Assembly (NCBI RefSeq): GCF_048268085.1
Contig: NZ_JBLWWF010000011.1
Location: 62,001 to 126,000 of the forward strand
DNA length: 64,000 nucleotides
From: Neptunicella sp048268085
GTDB taxonomy: Bacteria > Pseudomonadota > Gammaproteobacteria > Enterobacterales > Alteromonadaceae
Reading direction: 5' to 3'
In this document: positions 37,983-45,976 of the stretch, piece by piece
How the letters are laid out: the number at the start of each line of letters is the position of its first letter
Position numbering within the stretch: position 1 is the stretch's first letter
Program-made: the position numbers and the translations under genes
Notes under the pieces: generated by a model
Told to the model about the DNA's origin: nothing
What the model saw: the letters and a program-made list of their open reading frames with translations, nothing else
The model's database searches: none

Positions 37983-39179
37983 ATGTCAAAAAATGGCGCT
38001 ACTGTATTTATCACTCTTGTTACACTCGTTAGTCAATCCGTCTGGGCTTCATCATCTACCATACTCACAGACACCAAAGCCTCTATTGATATGCGTCTAC
38101 GCTATGAAACGGTAGAGCAGGATAATGCACTCAAGAGCGCTAACGGATTAACCTTACGCAGCCGTTTTAATTTTGTTACCGGTAGCCAAAACGGTTTTTC
38201 TGCAATGTTTGAACTGGAAGATAGCCGCAGCGTCATGGGGCTGGCCAATTACAACAATGGTATTGGCAGCCATCCCGATTATTCTGTCATTGCCGATCCC
38301 AACACCACTGAGTTGGATCAGGCTTTTGTACAATATAAAAATACTCAGCTCACCATTAAATTAGGTCGTCAGGTGATTGCATTAGACGGACAACGTTTTG
38401 TCGGTCATGTGGGCTGGCGACAAGACCGGCAGACCTTTGATGGACTTTCTACTGTTTACCAGCCGAATAAAGCACTTACCTTGACCTATGGCTATATCAA
38501 CCAACGTAACCGTATTTTTGCTGAGCAGAAAGACATTGATTCCAAAGATCATTTATTTAATGCCGCCTACCAAAGCAGCATCGGCACTATCAGCGGTTAT
38601 GGCTATTTGCTGGAAATGGATAACGGCACTGAAAATGGTTTAGATACCTGGGGGATGAGTTTTGCCGGTAAAAACACTATTGGTGATAGTCCCGTCAGCT
38701 ATCGATTAGAATTCGCCAGCCAAGATGCCGACAGCAGCAATGCCTCTTTTTCGGCTAATTATCTGGCCGCTGAAGCCGGAATAGCGCTTAGTGAGATAAA
38801 TATCAAACTCGGCTATGAATCACTGGGTTCGGATAACGGGCTTTACGGTTTTGCCACACCGTTAGCAACCTTACACAAATTTAATGGTTGGAGCGATCAG
38901 TTCCTTAACACTCCCAAGGAGGGACTAGATGATCTCTATATCTCCATCGCGGGCAAACTGATGGGAGGTAGTTGGACTCTCACTTACCATGATTTCAGTG
39001 CAGAACAATCCTCAGCCAGTCTTGATGATTTGGGCAATGAAATCGACGCGTTATATAGCAAAAAATTAAATGAACACTTTTCTGGTGGCATAAAATTAGC
39101 CTGTTATTCAGCAGGCGATAATGCTGCAGGAAAAGTGGATACCAATAAGTTATGGCTATGGCTTGGTGTAAACTTTTAG
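37983..39179 (+). CDS. Outer-membrane beta-barrel (porin-like) protein
   Basis: The frame opens at 37938; ATG 37983 with AAGGGAAC upstream begins a signal peptide ending VSQSVWAS. The mature protein of about 380 residues is a run of amphipathic strands (SIDMRLRYETVEQDN; LTLRSRFNFVTGSQNGFSAM; FVQYKNTQLTIKLGRQVI; YRLEFASQDAD) and ends with an aromatic residue (WLGVNF), as expected for a BAM-dependent barrel. It resembles alginate-export or OprD-type porins. The substrate is not known. It is the only gene between cytochrome b561 and DUF2750. Confidence 0.78.
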   Translation: MSKNGATVFITLVTLVSQSVWASSSTILTDTKASIDMRLRYETVEQDNALKSANGLTLRSRFNFVTGSQNGFSAMFELEDSRSVMGLANYNNGIGSHPDYSVIADPNTTELDQAFVQYKNTQLTIKLGRQVIALDGQRFVGHVGWRQDRQTFDGLSTVYQPNKALTLTYGYINQRNRIFAEQKDIDSKDHLFNAAYQSSIGTISGYGYLLEMDNGTENGLDTWGMSFAGKNTIGDSPVSYRLEFASQDADSSNASFSANYLAAEAGIALSEINIKLGYESLGSDNGLYGFATPLATLHKFNGWSDQFLNTPKEGLDDLYISIAGKLMGGSWTLTYHDFSAEQSSASLDDLGNEIDALYSKKLNEHFSGGIKLACYSAGDNAAGKVDTNKLWLWLGVNF

Positions 39180-39303
39180 CACGGTCATGCCAGATCCTGG
39201 CAATCGTCACTATTTTGCCATCATCAGCAGCTACTTTTTCTGATAAAAAATGACATAATCTTACTAGTTACTCCGTTAAGTCTTTTTATCGTTAAGGAAA
39301 ATT

Positions 39304-39675
39304 ATGAGTCAGTCTGTATCAGAAGCGCATGCGTTTTGTAAGGAAGTTGCCCGCACAGGTAAAGTTTGGGGCATCAAAGACAGTGCCGGCATCCCTACTC
39401 CAACCGGTGATGGCGGAATAAAGTCGATGCCGTTCTGGTCGAGCGCTGACAAAGCGCAGGATATTATTGAGAATGCCAAGGCTTATGCTGGCTTTGAAGT
39501 ATTTGAAATCCCGTGGGAAGTGTTTTGTACCAAATGGTTGCCCGGTTTACTCAATGACGACTTATTGGTTGGAGTAAATTGGAGTGGTGAGCACGCTATC
39601 GGACTGGATATGGAACCCGATATTTTATTAGAAGCTATCGAATACCAAATCAATCAGGAAGATTTTAACGATTAA
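39304..39675 (+). CDS. DUF2750 domain protein
   Basis: The 123-residue product matches DUF2750 as I recall it: CKEVARTGKVWGIKDSAG at the N-terminus, MPFWSSADKAQDII, FEIPWEVFCTKWLPGL and VNWSGEHAIGLDMEP. The family is small and cytoplasmic; its function is unknown. AAGGAAAATT lies before ATG 39304. It precedes the GTPase gene by 81 bases. Confidence 0.82.
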   Translation: MSQSVSEAHAFCKEVARTGKVWGIKDSAGIPTPTGDGGIKSMPFWSSADKAQDIIENAKAYAGFEVFEIPWEVFCTKWLPGLLNDDLLVGVNWSGEHAIGLDMEPDILLEAIEYQINQEDFND

Positions 39676-39756
39676 GCACAGCGAAGTTGGCTGGTCAGCG
39701 ACGATACGGTTAAATTCCAGTACAATATCCACATTGTATTATTCAGGCGTAAATTA

Positions 39757-40764
39757 ATGTCCATTCATTGGTATCCGGGCCATATGCATAAGGCCCAAAA
39801 AGAAATAAAACAGCTATTACCACAGGTTGATTTACTCATCGAAGTCCTCGATGCGCGGATCCCCTATTCCAGTGAAAATCCGGCCATTGCCAAAATTAGG
39901 GGTGACAAACCTTGTATTAAAATCCTGAATAAAACCGATTTGGCCGATCCCGAGGCAACGGCCCGTTGGCAAGAATATCTGGAACGGCAAAAAAACGTTA
40001 AAACCTTTACCACCAGCATAGAAGATCCTGGCAAAATCAAATTGTTGTTAGATCTTTGTCGTAAAATGCTGCCCGAAAAAGATGCGGGTATCAAAACCAT
40101 TAATGCAATGATTTGCGGTATTCCCAATGTGGGCAAATCCACCTTAATTAATCATCTGGCAGGACGTATCATTGCCAAAACCGGTAATGAACCCGCCGTC
40201 ACCAAAGCTCAACAACGCATTAATTTAGGCAGCGGCATCGTATTATTCGACACCCCGGGAATTTTATGGCCTAAAGTAGAAAACCCGAATAGCAGTTACC
40301 GGTTAGCGGTAACCGGAGCAATCAAAAATACCGCCGCCGAGTTTGATGATATGGGCTTTTTTGCGGCTGACTATTTAATTAAAGCCTACCCCACTGAGCT
40401 TAAAGAACGTTATAAATTGGATGAGATCCCCGCTACTGAAATCGAGTTTTTAGAAATGGCGGCAAAAAGTCGTGGTGCCATTATGGCCGGTGGACGCGTT
40501 AACCTGCATAAAATCTGCGAAGTCCTGATCAATGAATTCAGATTAGGCACCATTGGTAAAATTAGTCTGGAGTTACCCGAAATGGTAGAGCAGGAAGAAG
40601 CCGAGATGGCTAAAGCCGCAGCTAAAAAAGCAGCCGATACATTGGCTCGCAAACAGCGTTTTAAAGATGGATCGCTCACGCCAAATAAAAAAGACGCCAA
40701 ACAAATTCGTATTGAAAAACGTACCGAAAAAGCCGCGCAAAGAAAACGTCAGGCAAAGCGATAG
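39757..40764 (+). CDS. rbgA: Ribosome biogenesis GTPase YlqF/RbgA
   Basis: This 335-residue circularly permuted GTPase shows the motif order G4-G1-G3: NKTDLADPEA (near residue 58), GIPNVGKSTLINHLAG (near residue 121) and VLFDTPGILWP (near residue 165). The C-terminal domain is lysine/arginine rich. RbgA-like proteins act in late assembly of the large ribosomal subunit. Start ATG 39757 follows GGCG without a strong ribosome-binding site. Confidence 0.9.
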   Translation: MSIHWYPGHMHKAQKEIKQLLPQVDLLIEVLDARIPYSSENPAIAKIRGDKPCIKILNKTDLADPEATARWQEYLERQKNVKTFTTSIEDPGKIKLLLDLCRKMLPEKDAGIKTINAMICGIPNVGKSTLINHLAGRIIAKTGNEPAVTKAQQRINLGSGIVLFDTPGILWPKVENPNSSYRLAVTGAIKNTAAEFDDMGFFAADYLIKAYPTELKERYKLDEIPATEIEFLEMAAKSRGAIMAGGRVNLHKICEVLINEFRLGTIGKISLELPEMVEQEEAEMAKAAAKKAADTLARKQRFKDGSLTPNKKDAKQIRIEKRTEKAAQRKRQAKR

Positions 40765-40789
40765 TACTGTTTTTAACAGACTTGCTATT

Positions 40790-41692
40790 CTATACCGAAA
40801 CAACCGTATTTCGGCCATTTCGCTTAGCCTGATACAACGCGTTATCCACACGTTTTAATGCATCTTCGTAACTTTGATCTTGCGCTAGCATGGTGGTTAC
40901 CCCAATGCTAACCGTTGCCTCTATGCCGGAAGTTGAAAATGAAGCCAGTTCGGCTTTTACACTTTCACATAAACGGGTGGCAAACTGTTCTGCATGAGCA
41001 GACTCAATGCTAGGCAAGGCAATCACGAATTCATCACCACCGAATCGGCAGGCAATATCAGTTTGTCGCAATTGCGAACGGCAAATATTGGCAATCGCCA
41101 AAATGACTTTATCACCCGTATGATGACCCAGCGTATCGTTAATCTGTTTTAGATTATCCAGATCAAGCATCAAAATGGCTGTCGGTATGTCATGACGAAC
41201 AAACGTTTGATAGTGAAGGGCCAGGTCATGTTGCATACGACGGCGATTAAACAAGCCAGTCAACTGATCGGTATCACTGAGTATCCGCAACCGGGTTTCC
41301 AATTCATGCCGCTCGGAAATATTGCTGGCAACCCAAAGCACCACTTCCTCACCATCAACCAGAAAATCCAGAGCCTGAATTCGGCCTTCAAACCAGATTG
41401 GCTGTTCAGGGCCTTCATCTGGCAACCCCAGAACATCCTTATTACTTAATTCATATTCTGCAATCGATAACTTTTTATTGTCCAACGCTTGACTAATTTG
41501 GTCTAAAAACCAGTTAGCCTTTTCTGGTTTAACCACATCTGAAATATTTAATCCCACCAGCCCACTACCATCATGATAATAACGGGAATCCTTGCCCCCT
41601 AACACCGCAACATATTTGCCGCTACGGGATAAAATAAAACAGGGATCGGGTAACGCATCAAGCACTGATGCCAAATGTTGAATACTAATCAT
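40790..41692 (-). CDS. PAS-GGDEF diguanylate cyclase
   Basis: The cytoplasmic product of about 300 residues has an N-terminal PAS domain (LDALPDPCFILSRSGKYVAV) and a C-terminal GGDEF domain (LTGLFNRRRMQHDLALHY; ILMLDLDNLKQINDTLGHH; CRFGGDEFVIALPS). The RxxD inhibition site is present (RQTD, five residues before GGDEF). It makes cyclic di-GMP in response to an unknown cytosolic cue. ATG 41692 is chosen; a GTG five codons upstream (41707) opens the frame. It is convergent with rbgA. Confidence 0.9.
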   Translation of the reverse strand: MISIQHLASVLDALPDPCFILSRSGKYVAVLGGKDSRYYHDGSGLVGLNISDVVKPEKANWFLDQISQALDNKKLSIAEYELSNKDVLGLPDEGPEQPIWFEGRIQALDFLVDGEEVVLWVASNISERHELETRLRILSDTDQLTGLFNRRRMQHDLALHYQTFVRHDIPTAILMLDLDNLKQINDTLGHHTGDKVILAIANICRSQLRQTDIACRFGGDEFVIALPSIESAHAEQFATRLCESVKAELASFSTSGIEATVSIGVTTMLAQDQSYEDALKRVDNALYQAKRNGRNTVVSV

Positions 41693-41707
41693 ATCGATAT
41701 GGCCCAC

Positions 41708-42095
41708 ATGAATTGTGGAAGGGAATCATCCGCATAAACTACAACTTCCTAACGTATTCGCGCTGAATTAACTTCATTAACTTACACCAAACAAAGCAGT
41801 GATGGATCGACATTTGAAGTTAAGCATAAATTTTAGCAAATTTATCGCATCATGTATAAAGCTAACCTCGTTAATCTTTCGTTAGGTGAGTCAATATCAT
41901 TGTTTGATTCTTTGACTGATTGTTATCAAGCAATAATTATCAAACGTTGTGATGTTTTGGGTTGAAGTTGAAACTCTGGATCTAGCAGTAGCCCTTTTAA
42001 AATAAGGAATTTTGAAAAGGTGCACAGATAAGCTCTATTAACATGCCCGGCTAATAAGATGTCTGAGAAATCAGTGGCGATTCAAAAGGATGGAA
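41708..42095. other. Non-coding gap at the left border of the accessory island
   Basis: This stretch of about 390 bases is A/T-rich. I find no convincing ORF, RNA gene or long inverted repeat. Base composition and gene content change here from core genes to accessory genes, so an insertion junction may lie in it. Confidence 0.5.
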
Positions 42096-42320
42096 CTAAT
42101 CTTTTGGCTTAATAAAAAGAGCTAAACCAATCACAAAAACTCCTAAGCCTATTTTTTTATATATTTCAGCTTTGAACAGCATCGGGTTTTCCTTTTCTAT
42201 TACATCAACGCCTCTCCTCGTGCCAACCCCTGAGTTCCAATCTTTATACGCTAACAATAAAGATGAAATCCCAAGTAAAATTAGAAAAATCTTCATTATG
42301 ATATGTTTGTTAATTTTCAT
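42096..42320 (-). CDS. Small membrane protein, unknown
   Basis: The 74-residue product has two hydrophobic helices (IFLILLGISSLLLAY and IGLGVFVIGLALFI) around a short charged loop (DWNSGVGTRRGVDVIEKEN). I do not recognise the family. It ends in a charged tail, KPKD. GGGAATG lies before ATG. Its position by a toxin-like remnant suggests it might be an immunity protein, but the sequence gives no direct support. Confidence 0.55.
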   Translation of the reverse strand: MKINKHIIMKIFLILLGISSLLLAYKDWNSGVGTRRGVDVIEKENPMLFKAEIYKKIGLGVFVIGLALFIKPKD

Positions 42321-42443
42321 GATTCAGCATTCCCACCAACTTCAGCTACTTCATTTCCTAAATTAGCGTTTTTAAGGTAATTTTTAAACATCTGGGGGCA
42401 GAGGAGTTAAACATCTGGGGTCAGATGTTGTTAACAAGAAAAC

Positions 42444-42683
42444 TTATTGATTATGTTTCCTATCTTGCACTATTGCATATCCGGCGATTATTCCACAAAC
42501 GAAAGCGATACCTAGAAATGCAATAGTAAACCCTAACAACACACTCCAGAATGTTACTGAATCAGCTTGATCATGGTAAAAGAGTAAAGCGGTTCTGAAA
42601 ACCAAGACCAAAGCCATAACAAAAAACAAATATTTAAAACAAACCCACCAAACTTTAATAAACTTTTGTTTTTCACTTATCAT
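42444..42683 (-). CDS. Small two-helix membrane protein, possible immunity partner
   Basis: The 79-residue product has two membrane helices (LFFVMALVLVFRTALLFY and LLGFTIAFLGIAFVCGIIAGY) and a basic C-terminus (VQDRKHNQ). The ATG (42681-42683) overlaps the stop of the degraded upstream frame as TAATG, with AGGATAAG 5 to 6 bases upstream, so it was once coupled to that frame. That pattern fits a toxin/immunity pair; no family is recognised. Confidence 0.6.
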   Translation of the reverse strand: MISEKQKFIKVWWVCFKYLFFVMALVLVFRTALLFYHDQADSVTFWSVLLGFTIAFLGIAFVCGIIAGYAIVQDRKHNQ

Positions 42684-42800
42684 TACCGCTTATCCTGCTC
42701 TTTTGCCCAGTTTTCCGCACCTTTGATTAAACTACAGCACCAGCGGAATCGCCAATAAGCTTAGATCCCGCATCATTGACTTCTTGAGAAACAACGCCAA
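42683..42800 (-). pseudogene. C-terminal remnant of a frameshifted toxin-like gene
   Basis: On the minus strand one frame reads EVNDAGSKLIGDSAGAVV then stops. The next frame, one base over, continues LIKGAENWAKEQDKR and stops at TAA overlapping the ATG of the small membrane gene. A single missing T would explain the break. The 5' side is cut by the ACATCTGGGGTCAG repeat at 42802, so only about 38 codons remain. Confidence 0.45.
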
Positions 42801-42898
42801 AACATCTGGGGTCAGAGAACATCCGGGGTCAAAACATCCGGGGTCAGAGTAAACTTTTAGACTACAGTTAATAAATTAAAGTTGGAAAGGTAAAGCAA

Positions 42899-43597
42899 AT
42901 GGCTCGTCTTCCACGTGTTAATCCTATTGAAGTAGTCCAGCACGTCATCCAAAGGGGAAATAATCGGCAAATTTGTTTTGCGAGTGAGCAAGACTTTGCA
43001 GGTTACGTGAATTGGTTAAAAGATTACTCGAAGAAATACCAAGTTGATATACATGCATGGGTGCTTATGACGAACCACGTTCATTTACTGTGTACACCAC
43101 ATAACGAGAGTAGCATAGGTAAAATGATGCAATCGCTAGGCAGACAGTATGTAAGGTATTTTAATTATCAATACAAACGCACTGGTACTTTGTGGGAAGG
43201 TCGATATAAATCTTGCTTAGTTGAAGCAGAAGATTATTTAATGCATTTGTATCGCTACATTGAATTGAATCCAGTAAGGGCTGGGATGGTAAATGATCCA
43301 GCAGAGTACAAATGGTCAAGTTATCAAATTAATGGGATGGGTAAAGAGTCAGAGCTGTGTACCCCTCATGAGCAATACAACCGATTAGCTAGAAGTAAAA
43401 CTGAAAGACTTGAAAGCTATCGTGCTCTATTTGATGCACATGTTGACGGAGCGCTATTAAAGGATATACGCCAAGCAACTAATAAAGGCATGGCAATTGG
43501 TAGCGAGATGTTTAAGCAGCAGATCGAAGCGTTGACTGGCAGAAGAATGAGGCCTGCAAAAATGGGACGACCTAGACTAAAGGATTGTGATGATTAA
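42899..43597 (+). CDS. REP-associated Y1 (HUH) transposase, RAYT/IS200-like
   Basis: The 232-residue product has the Y1_Tnp signatures: QHVIQRGNNRQICF near residue 14, the HUH motif LMTNHVHLL (near residue 60), the GRYKS strand and the catalytic-tyrosine helix YRYIELNPVRAGMV. RAYTs nick single-stranded REP hairpins and mobilise or maintain them. GGAAAGG precedes ATG by 8 bases. Inverted copies of a short repeat flank the gene on both sides, the usual RAYT arrangement. No tnpB accompanies it. Confidence 0.93.
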   Translation: MARLPRVNPIEVVQHVIQRGNNRQICFASEQDFAGYVNWLKDYSKKYQVDIHAWVLMTNHVHLLCTPHNESSIGKMMQSLGRQYVRYFNYQYKRTGTLWEGRYKSCLVEAEDYLMHLYRYIELNPVRAGMVNDPAEYKWSSYQINGMGKESELCTPHEQYNRLARSKTERLESYRALFDAHVDGALLKDIRQATNKGMAIGSEMFKQQIEALTGRRMRPAKMGRPRLKDCDD

Positions 43598-43655
43598 AGT
43601 TTACTCTGACCCCAGATATTTTGATGATTAAAGTTTACTCTGACCCCAGATATTT
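43588..43655. repeat. Two tandem 34-base copies of the RAYT-flanking repeat
   Basis: 43588-43621 and 43622-43655 are identical 34-base units starting TGATGATTAAAG and containing TTTACTCTGACCCCAGAT. The first covers the end of the transposase gene. They are the reverse complement of the repeat left of the gene. Confidence 0.85.
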
Positions 43656-44158
43656 AGGAAATACAGCATACCACTCACAGTTTCTGATGTCGCTAAGGTG
43701 TCATATCTAACAACAGCTTTATGTACCGGCTCAATAAGTTCTGAATAAATCACTGAATCTATGGAACTTTTCGAAGTATCGATATCAATCAAAGGCTTAA
43801 TTTTAGAGTACCAAATCGAGCTAATCGCAGACAAGAGCTGTACGTATACATGTTGCTCTGCCAAGGACATCTGATTTTTTGCAACTCTCCGTTCGAATCT
43901 GTTTTTCAGCAAAACGGCCCTTTCTTTCAAGTCAGATCTATCACCATTAATCAGTTTACGCTCCAACCCAACTATTTCCCGGCTTGGGTGCTCAGTTATG
44001 TAGTCTGCCAGTTCTTCAATAAGATCCACCGCATCCTTGTCTTCACCCAAACTTTTTTTTATTTGTTCAACAGCCTGCTCTAAAGATGTAAGCGCAACAA
44101 AATGATTGTCACCGTTATGTGTAGCTCTATCGTAAGTAATATCTATTTTTTGAGACAT
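43628..44158 (-). CDS. Soluble protein with N-terminal repeat motif, partner of the membrane protein upstream; C-terminus altered
   Basis: The 176-residue product begins KIDITYDRATHNGDNHF (residues 4-20), the same motif that ends the upstream membrane protein. A helical domain follows (TSLEQAVEQIKKSLGEDKD; LIEELADYITEHPSREIVGLE; RFERRVAKNQMSLAEQHVYV). The last residues (NIWGQSKL) are encoded by the RAYT-associated repeat, so the natural C-terminus was probably replaced. I do not recognise the helical domain; ABC-three-component middle or effector-associated domains are possible relatives. It starts 2 bases after the membrane gene ends. Confidence 0.7.
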   Translation of the reverse strand: MSQKIDITYDRATHNGDNHFVALTSLEQAVEQIKKSLGEDKDAVDLIEELADYITEHPSREIVGLERKLINGDRSDLKERAVLLKNRFERRVAKNQMSLAEQHVYVQLLSAISSIWYSKIKPLIDIDTSKSSIDSVIYSELIEPVHKAVVRYDTLATSETVSGMLYFLNIWGQSKL

Positions 44159-44160
44159 GG

Positions 44161-44463
44161 CTAAAAGTTATTGTCGCCGTTATGCGTTGAGCCATTGTCA
44201 TATGTGATATCGATTTTTTTATTCGATTCACTCGGTCTTTCGGTATTAGTGGAGGTTGATTCAGATTTTGGCTTAATGATCGCGACTAGTAGTGCCAATA
44301 GTAGGCCGAGAACAATCACGACCAAGATAAAAAAGAGTTTTTCAGAACCAAGTATATTTACAATTTGCTCATTAAACATATGGTTCATAAAGAGGCTTAA
44401 AAGCAGTCCCACGACACCAACTGCACCAGTAACTTTTATTATTTTAATCCAAGCTTTATCCAT
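44161..44463 (-). CDS. Two-helix membrane protein ending in the shared THNGDNNF motif
   Basis: The 100-residue product has two membrane helices (VTGAVGVVGLLLSLFM; LFFILVVIVLGLLLALLVAII), a serine/threonine-rich linker (SESTSTNTERPSES) and the C-terminal motif KKIDITYDNGSTHNGDNNF. The same motif opens the next protein. Membrane effector, linker and a C-terminal short motif matched by the N-terminus of a neighbouring gene is the layout of prokaryotic amyloid-type signalling pairs, but that is inference. The downstream gene begins 2 bases later. Confidence 0.72.
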   Translation of the reverse strand: MDKAWIKIIKVTGAVGVVGLLLSLFMNHMFNEQIVNILGSEKLFFILVVIVLGLLLALLVAIIKPKSESTSTNTERPSESNKKIDITYDNGSTHNGDNNF

Positions 44464-44535
44464 GCTTGTGTCTCTCGTTATTTTTCACCCCATTATCAAG
44501 AAGATAACAACTTTCGATCCGAATTGGTATCAAAA

Positions 44536-44669
44536 CAAAAAGCCCCCATTTCTGGTAATGGGAGTTGGAGTCTATTAAATGCTGGAAAGTCACGTCACCC
44601 AGCTTTGGTAACAACCCTCATCAGCATTTCAAGGCGAAAAAAAGCCCCACCATCGAAGGGCGGGGCTTT
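44536..44669. repeat. GC-rich hairpin module behind the HEAT immunity gene
   Basis: Two hairpins lie here: CCCATT/AATGGG at 44544-44562, ending GAGTTGGAGTC, and AAAGCCCC/GGGGCTTT at 44641-44669 followed by GGATTCAA. Between them, GGTAACAACCCTCATCAGCA is nearly identical to 61012-61031 behind the second Rhs immunity gene. It also acts as the terminator of the HEAT gene. Confidence 0.75.
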
Positions 44670-44692
44670 GGATTCAAAATAGAAACCGCTAA

Positions 44693-45340
44693 TCAATCTA
44701 ATGAATCTAAAAGTTCATCATATGATGACAGTACAGATTTAAAATCATTAGGATTCACAAATTTGTCTAATTTCTCTTTTATAACAGGAATATCCTCTTC
44801 TCTGGCTCCCTCTGCAAGTAAGCTTAAAATAGCGCACCTATCTCGATAATCTCTGGAATCAGAATAGCAATCTAATAGATGTTCAATAGAGTATGTTGGA
44901 TCAAGTCTATATAACGTATAGTTAACTCTTAAAACAATACCACTCTGAAGGCTTTTATCTTTTAACTTATCAAGTAAAAGTCTAAAAACTCTTTCTTTTT
45001 CAGAGTTTAGTTCGGCTAGGCTAATTACACACGAATAAACAACATAATAGCTTGGATCATCTAATAATTCGCAAATCTTTTCCAAATTATTAAGTAAATC
45101 AAATTCAGCAAGAAATTCTATACAATCAGAGCGAATAAGTTCATCGTTATCTAACAACCCTCTTTCAAAAATTCCTTTAATTTCTTCGCTATACTCAAAG
45201 CAAGCCAATTTGGAAAATGATCTTTGTCTAATTTCACTATCGACAGAAAAAACACCTTTTTTAAGCTTCTCAAAAGAATTTTGGCTTTCATCATCTATTG
45301 ATTCTATGTCATCCATGAATATTTCATTAATTTGATTCAT
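44693..45340 (-). CDS. HEAT-repeat protein, candidate Rhs immunity protein
   Basis: The 215-residue acidic product is a run of HEAT-like helix pairs (IRQRSFSKLACFEYSEEIKG; ELIRSDCIEFLAEFDLLNNL; YVVYSCVISLAELNSEK; RDRCAILSLLAEGAREED). HEAT/armadillo proteins are common immunity partners of polymorphic toxins. ATG 45340 lies 6 bases after the stop of the basic Rhs tip, with AAGGAG spanning that stop. Acidic immunity next to a lysine-rich toxin tip fits a charge-complementary pair. Direct evidence of the pairing is only positional. Confidence 0.75.
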   Translation of the reverse strand: MNQINEIFMDDIESIDDESQNSFEKLKKGVFSVDSEIRQRSFSKLACFEYSEEIKGIFERGLLDNDELIRSDCIEFLAEFDLLNNLEKICELLDDPSYYVVYSCVISLAELNSEKERVFRLLLDKLKDKSLQSGIVLRVNYTLYRLDPTYSIEHLLDCYSDSRDYRDRCAILSLLAEGAREEDIPVIKEKLDKFVNPNDFKSVLSSYDELLDSLD

Positions 45341-45346
45341 AACAAT

Positions 45347-45880
45347 TTACTCCTTTTCTTTATGCTTCTTAGGCGGTTGCCTTTTATTCTTTCTGTTTTT
45401 ATCTTTGTTTTTCTGTTCTCTGCTTTTTAGTTCTTTTTCATAACGTTTCCGATCTTTACCTTTAGATTCATTATAAAGGTCTTTGATTTCATCATCACTA
45501 TATCCAGCTAACCCTGTATCTTTAGTTCTTTGCTTTCCACCCTTGGAGTATTGATTGTTCTTTTCTTTGTCTTCCTCAGTCAATTTATTATATACAAGCA
45601 CTATTGTTCCACCGATTGCTGTGCCAACAATTGCTGAAGCATATGCACCTGCTTTTACAGGATTAGCATCGGTCGGTTCAGGCGACGCATAATCTGTACC
45701 TGCTGCTGCTACCACTAAAGTCAGGGCTGCATATTCATTTTCTTTCCCATCAGGATCAACATATTTATATGGATTATTGTTCGCATATGCATAGCGATTA
45801 AAGCTATGCACATCACGGAATCCAATGGGGTCATTACTATAAAAACGTCCTATCACTGGATCATAGTATCGTGCCTGCAT
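45347..45880 (-). CDS. Orphan Rhs C-terminal tip (core fragment plus toxin domain)
   Basis: The frame opens with the Rhs core end (ARYYDPVIGRFYSNDPIG; NRYAYANNNPYKYVDPDG, residues 3-45) and continues into a variable tip of about 130 residues with a small hydrophobic patch and a very basic nuclease-like end (KGGKQRTKDTGLAGYSDDEI; REQKNKDKNRKNKRQPPKKH). It lacks the large Rhs N-terminus and I see no ribosome-binding site at ATG, so it is probably a silent cassette that must recombine into a full rhs gene to act. HEAT gene downstream is its likely immunity. Confidence 0.8.
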   Translation of the reverse strand: MQARYYDPVIGRFYSNDPIGFRDVHSFNRYAYANNNPYKYVDPDGKENEYAALTLVVAAAGTDYASPEPTDANPVKAGAYASAIVGTAIGGTIVLVYNKLTEEDKEKNNQYSKGGKQRTKDTGLAGYSDDEIKDLYNESKGKDRKRYEKELKSREQKNKDKNRKNKRQPPKKHKEKE

Positions 45881-45976
45881 ATAAATTAGTACGAACTAAG
45901 GACCAAGCATAAAACTGGTGTCGGGTGACATTAAATTAGTCAAATAATCATATGGAGCGGCTTTTATAAGAGAGGT

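Larger units (their letters stand above)
42388..42857. repeat. Left-hand set of ACATCTGGGGTCAGA repeats
   Basis: Copies occur at 42388-42402 (GGGGGC variant), 42411-42426, 42802-42817, 42819-42831 and 42834-42857. The second is a perfect hairpin: AACATCTG, GGGT, CAGATGTT. The last copy ends GGGGTCAGAGTAAACTTT and is inverted relative to the copies right of the transposase gene. Confidence 0.8.

Noticed and set aside
42899..43597. Complete IS200/IS605 element with tnpB
   Set aside because: No tnpB/IscB gene or omega RNA is adjacent; the gene fits a solitary RAYT.
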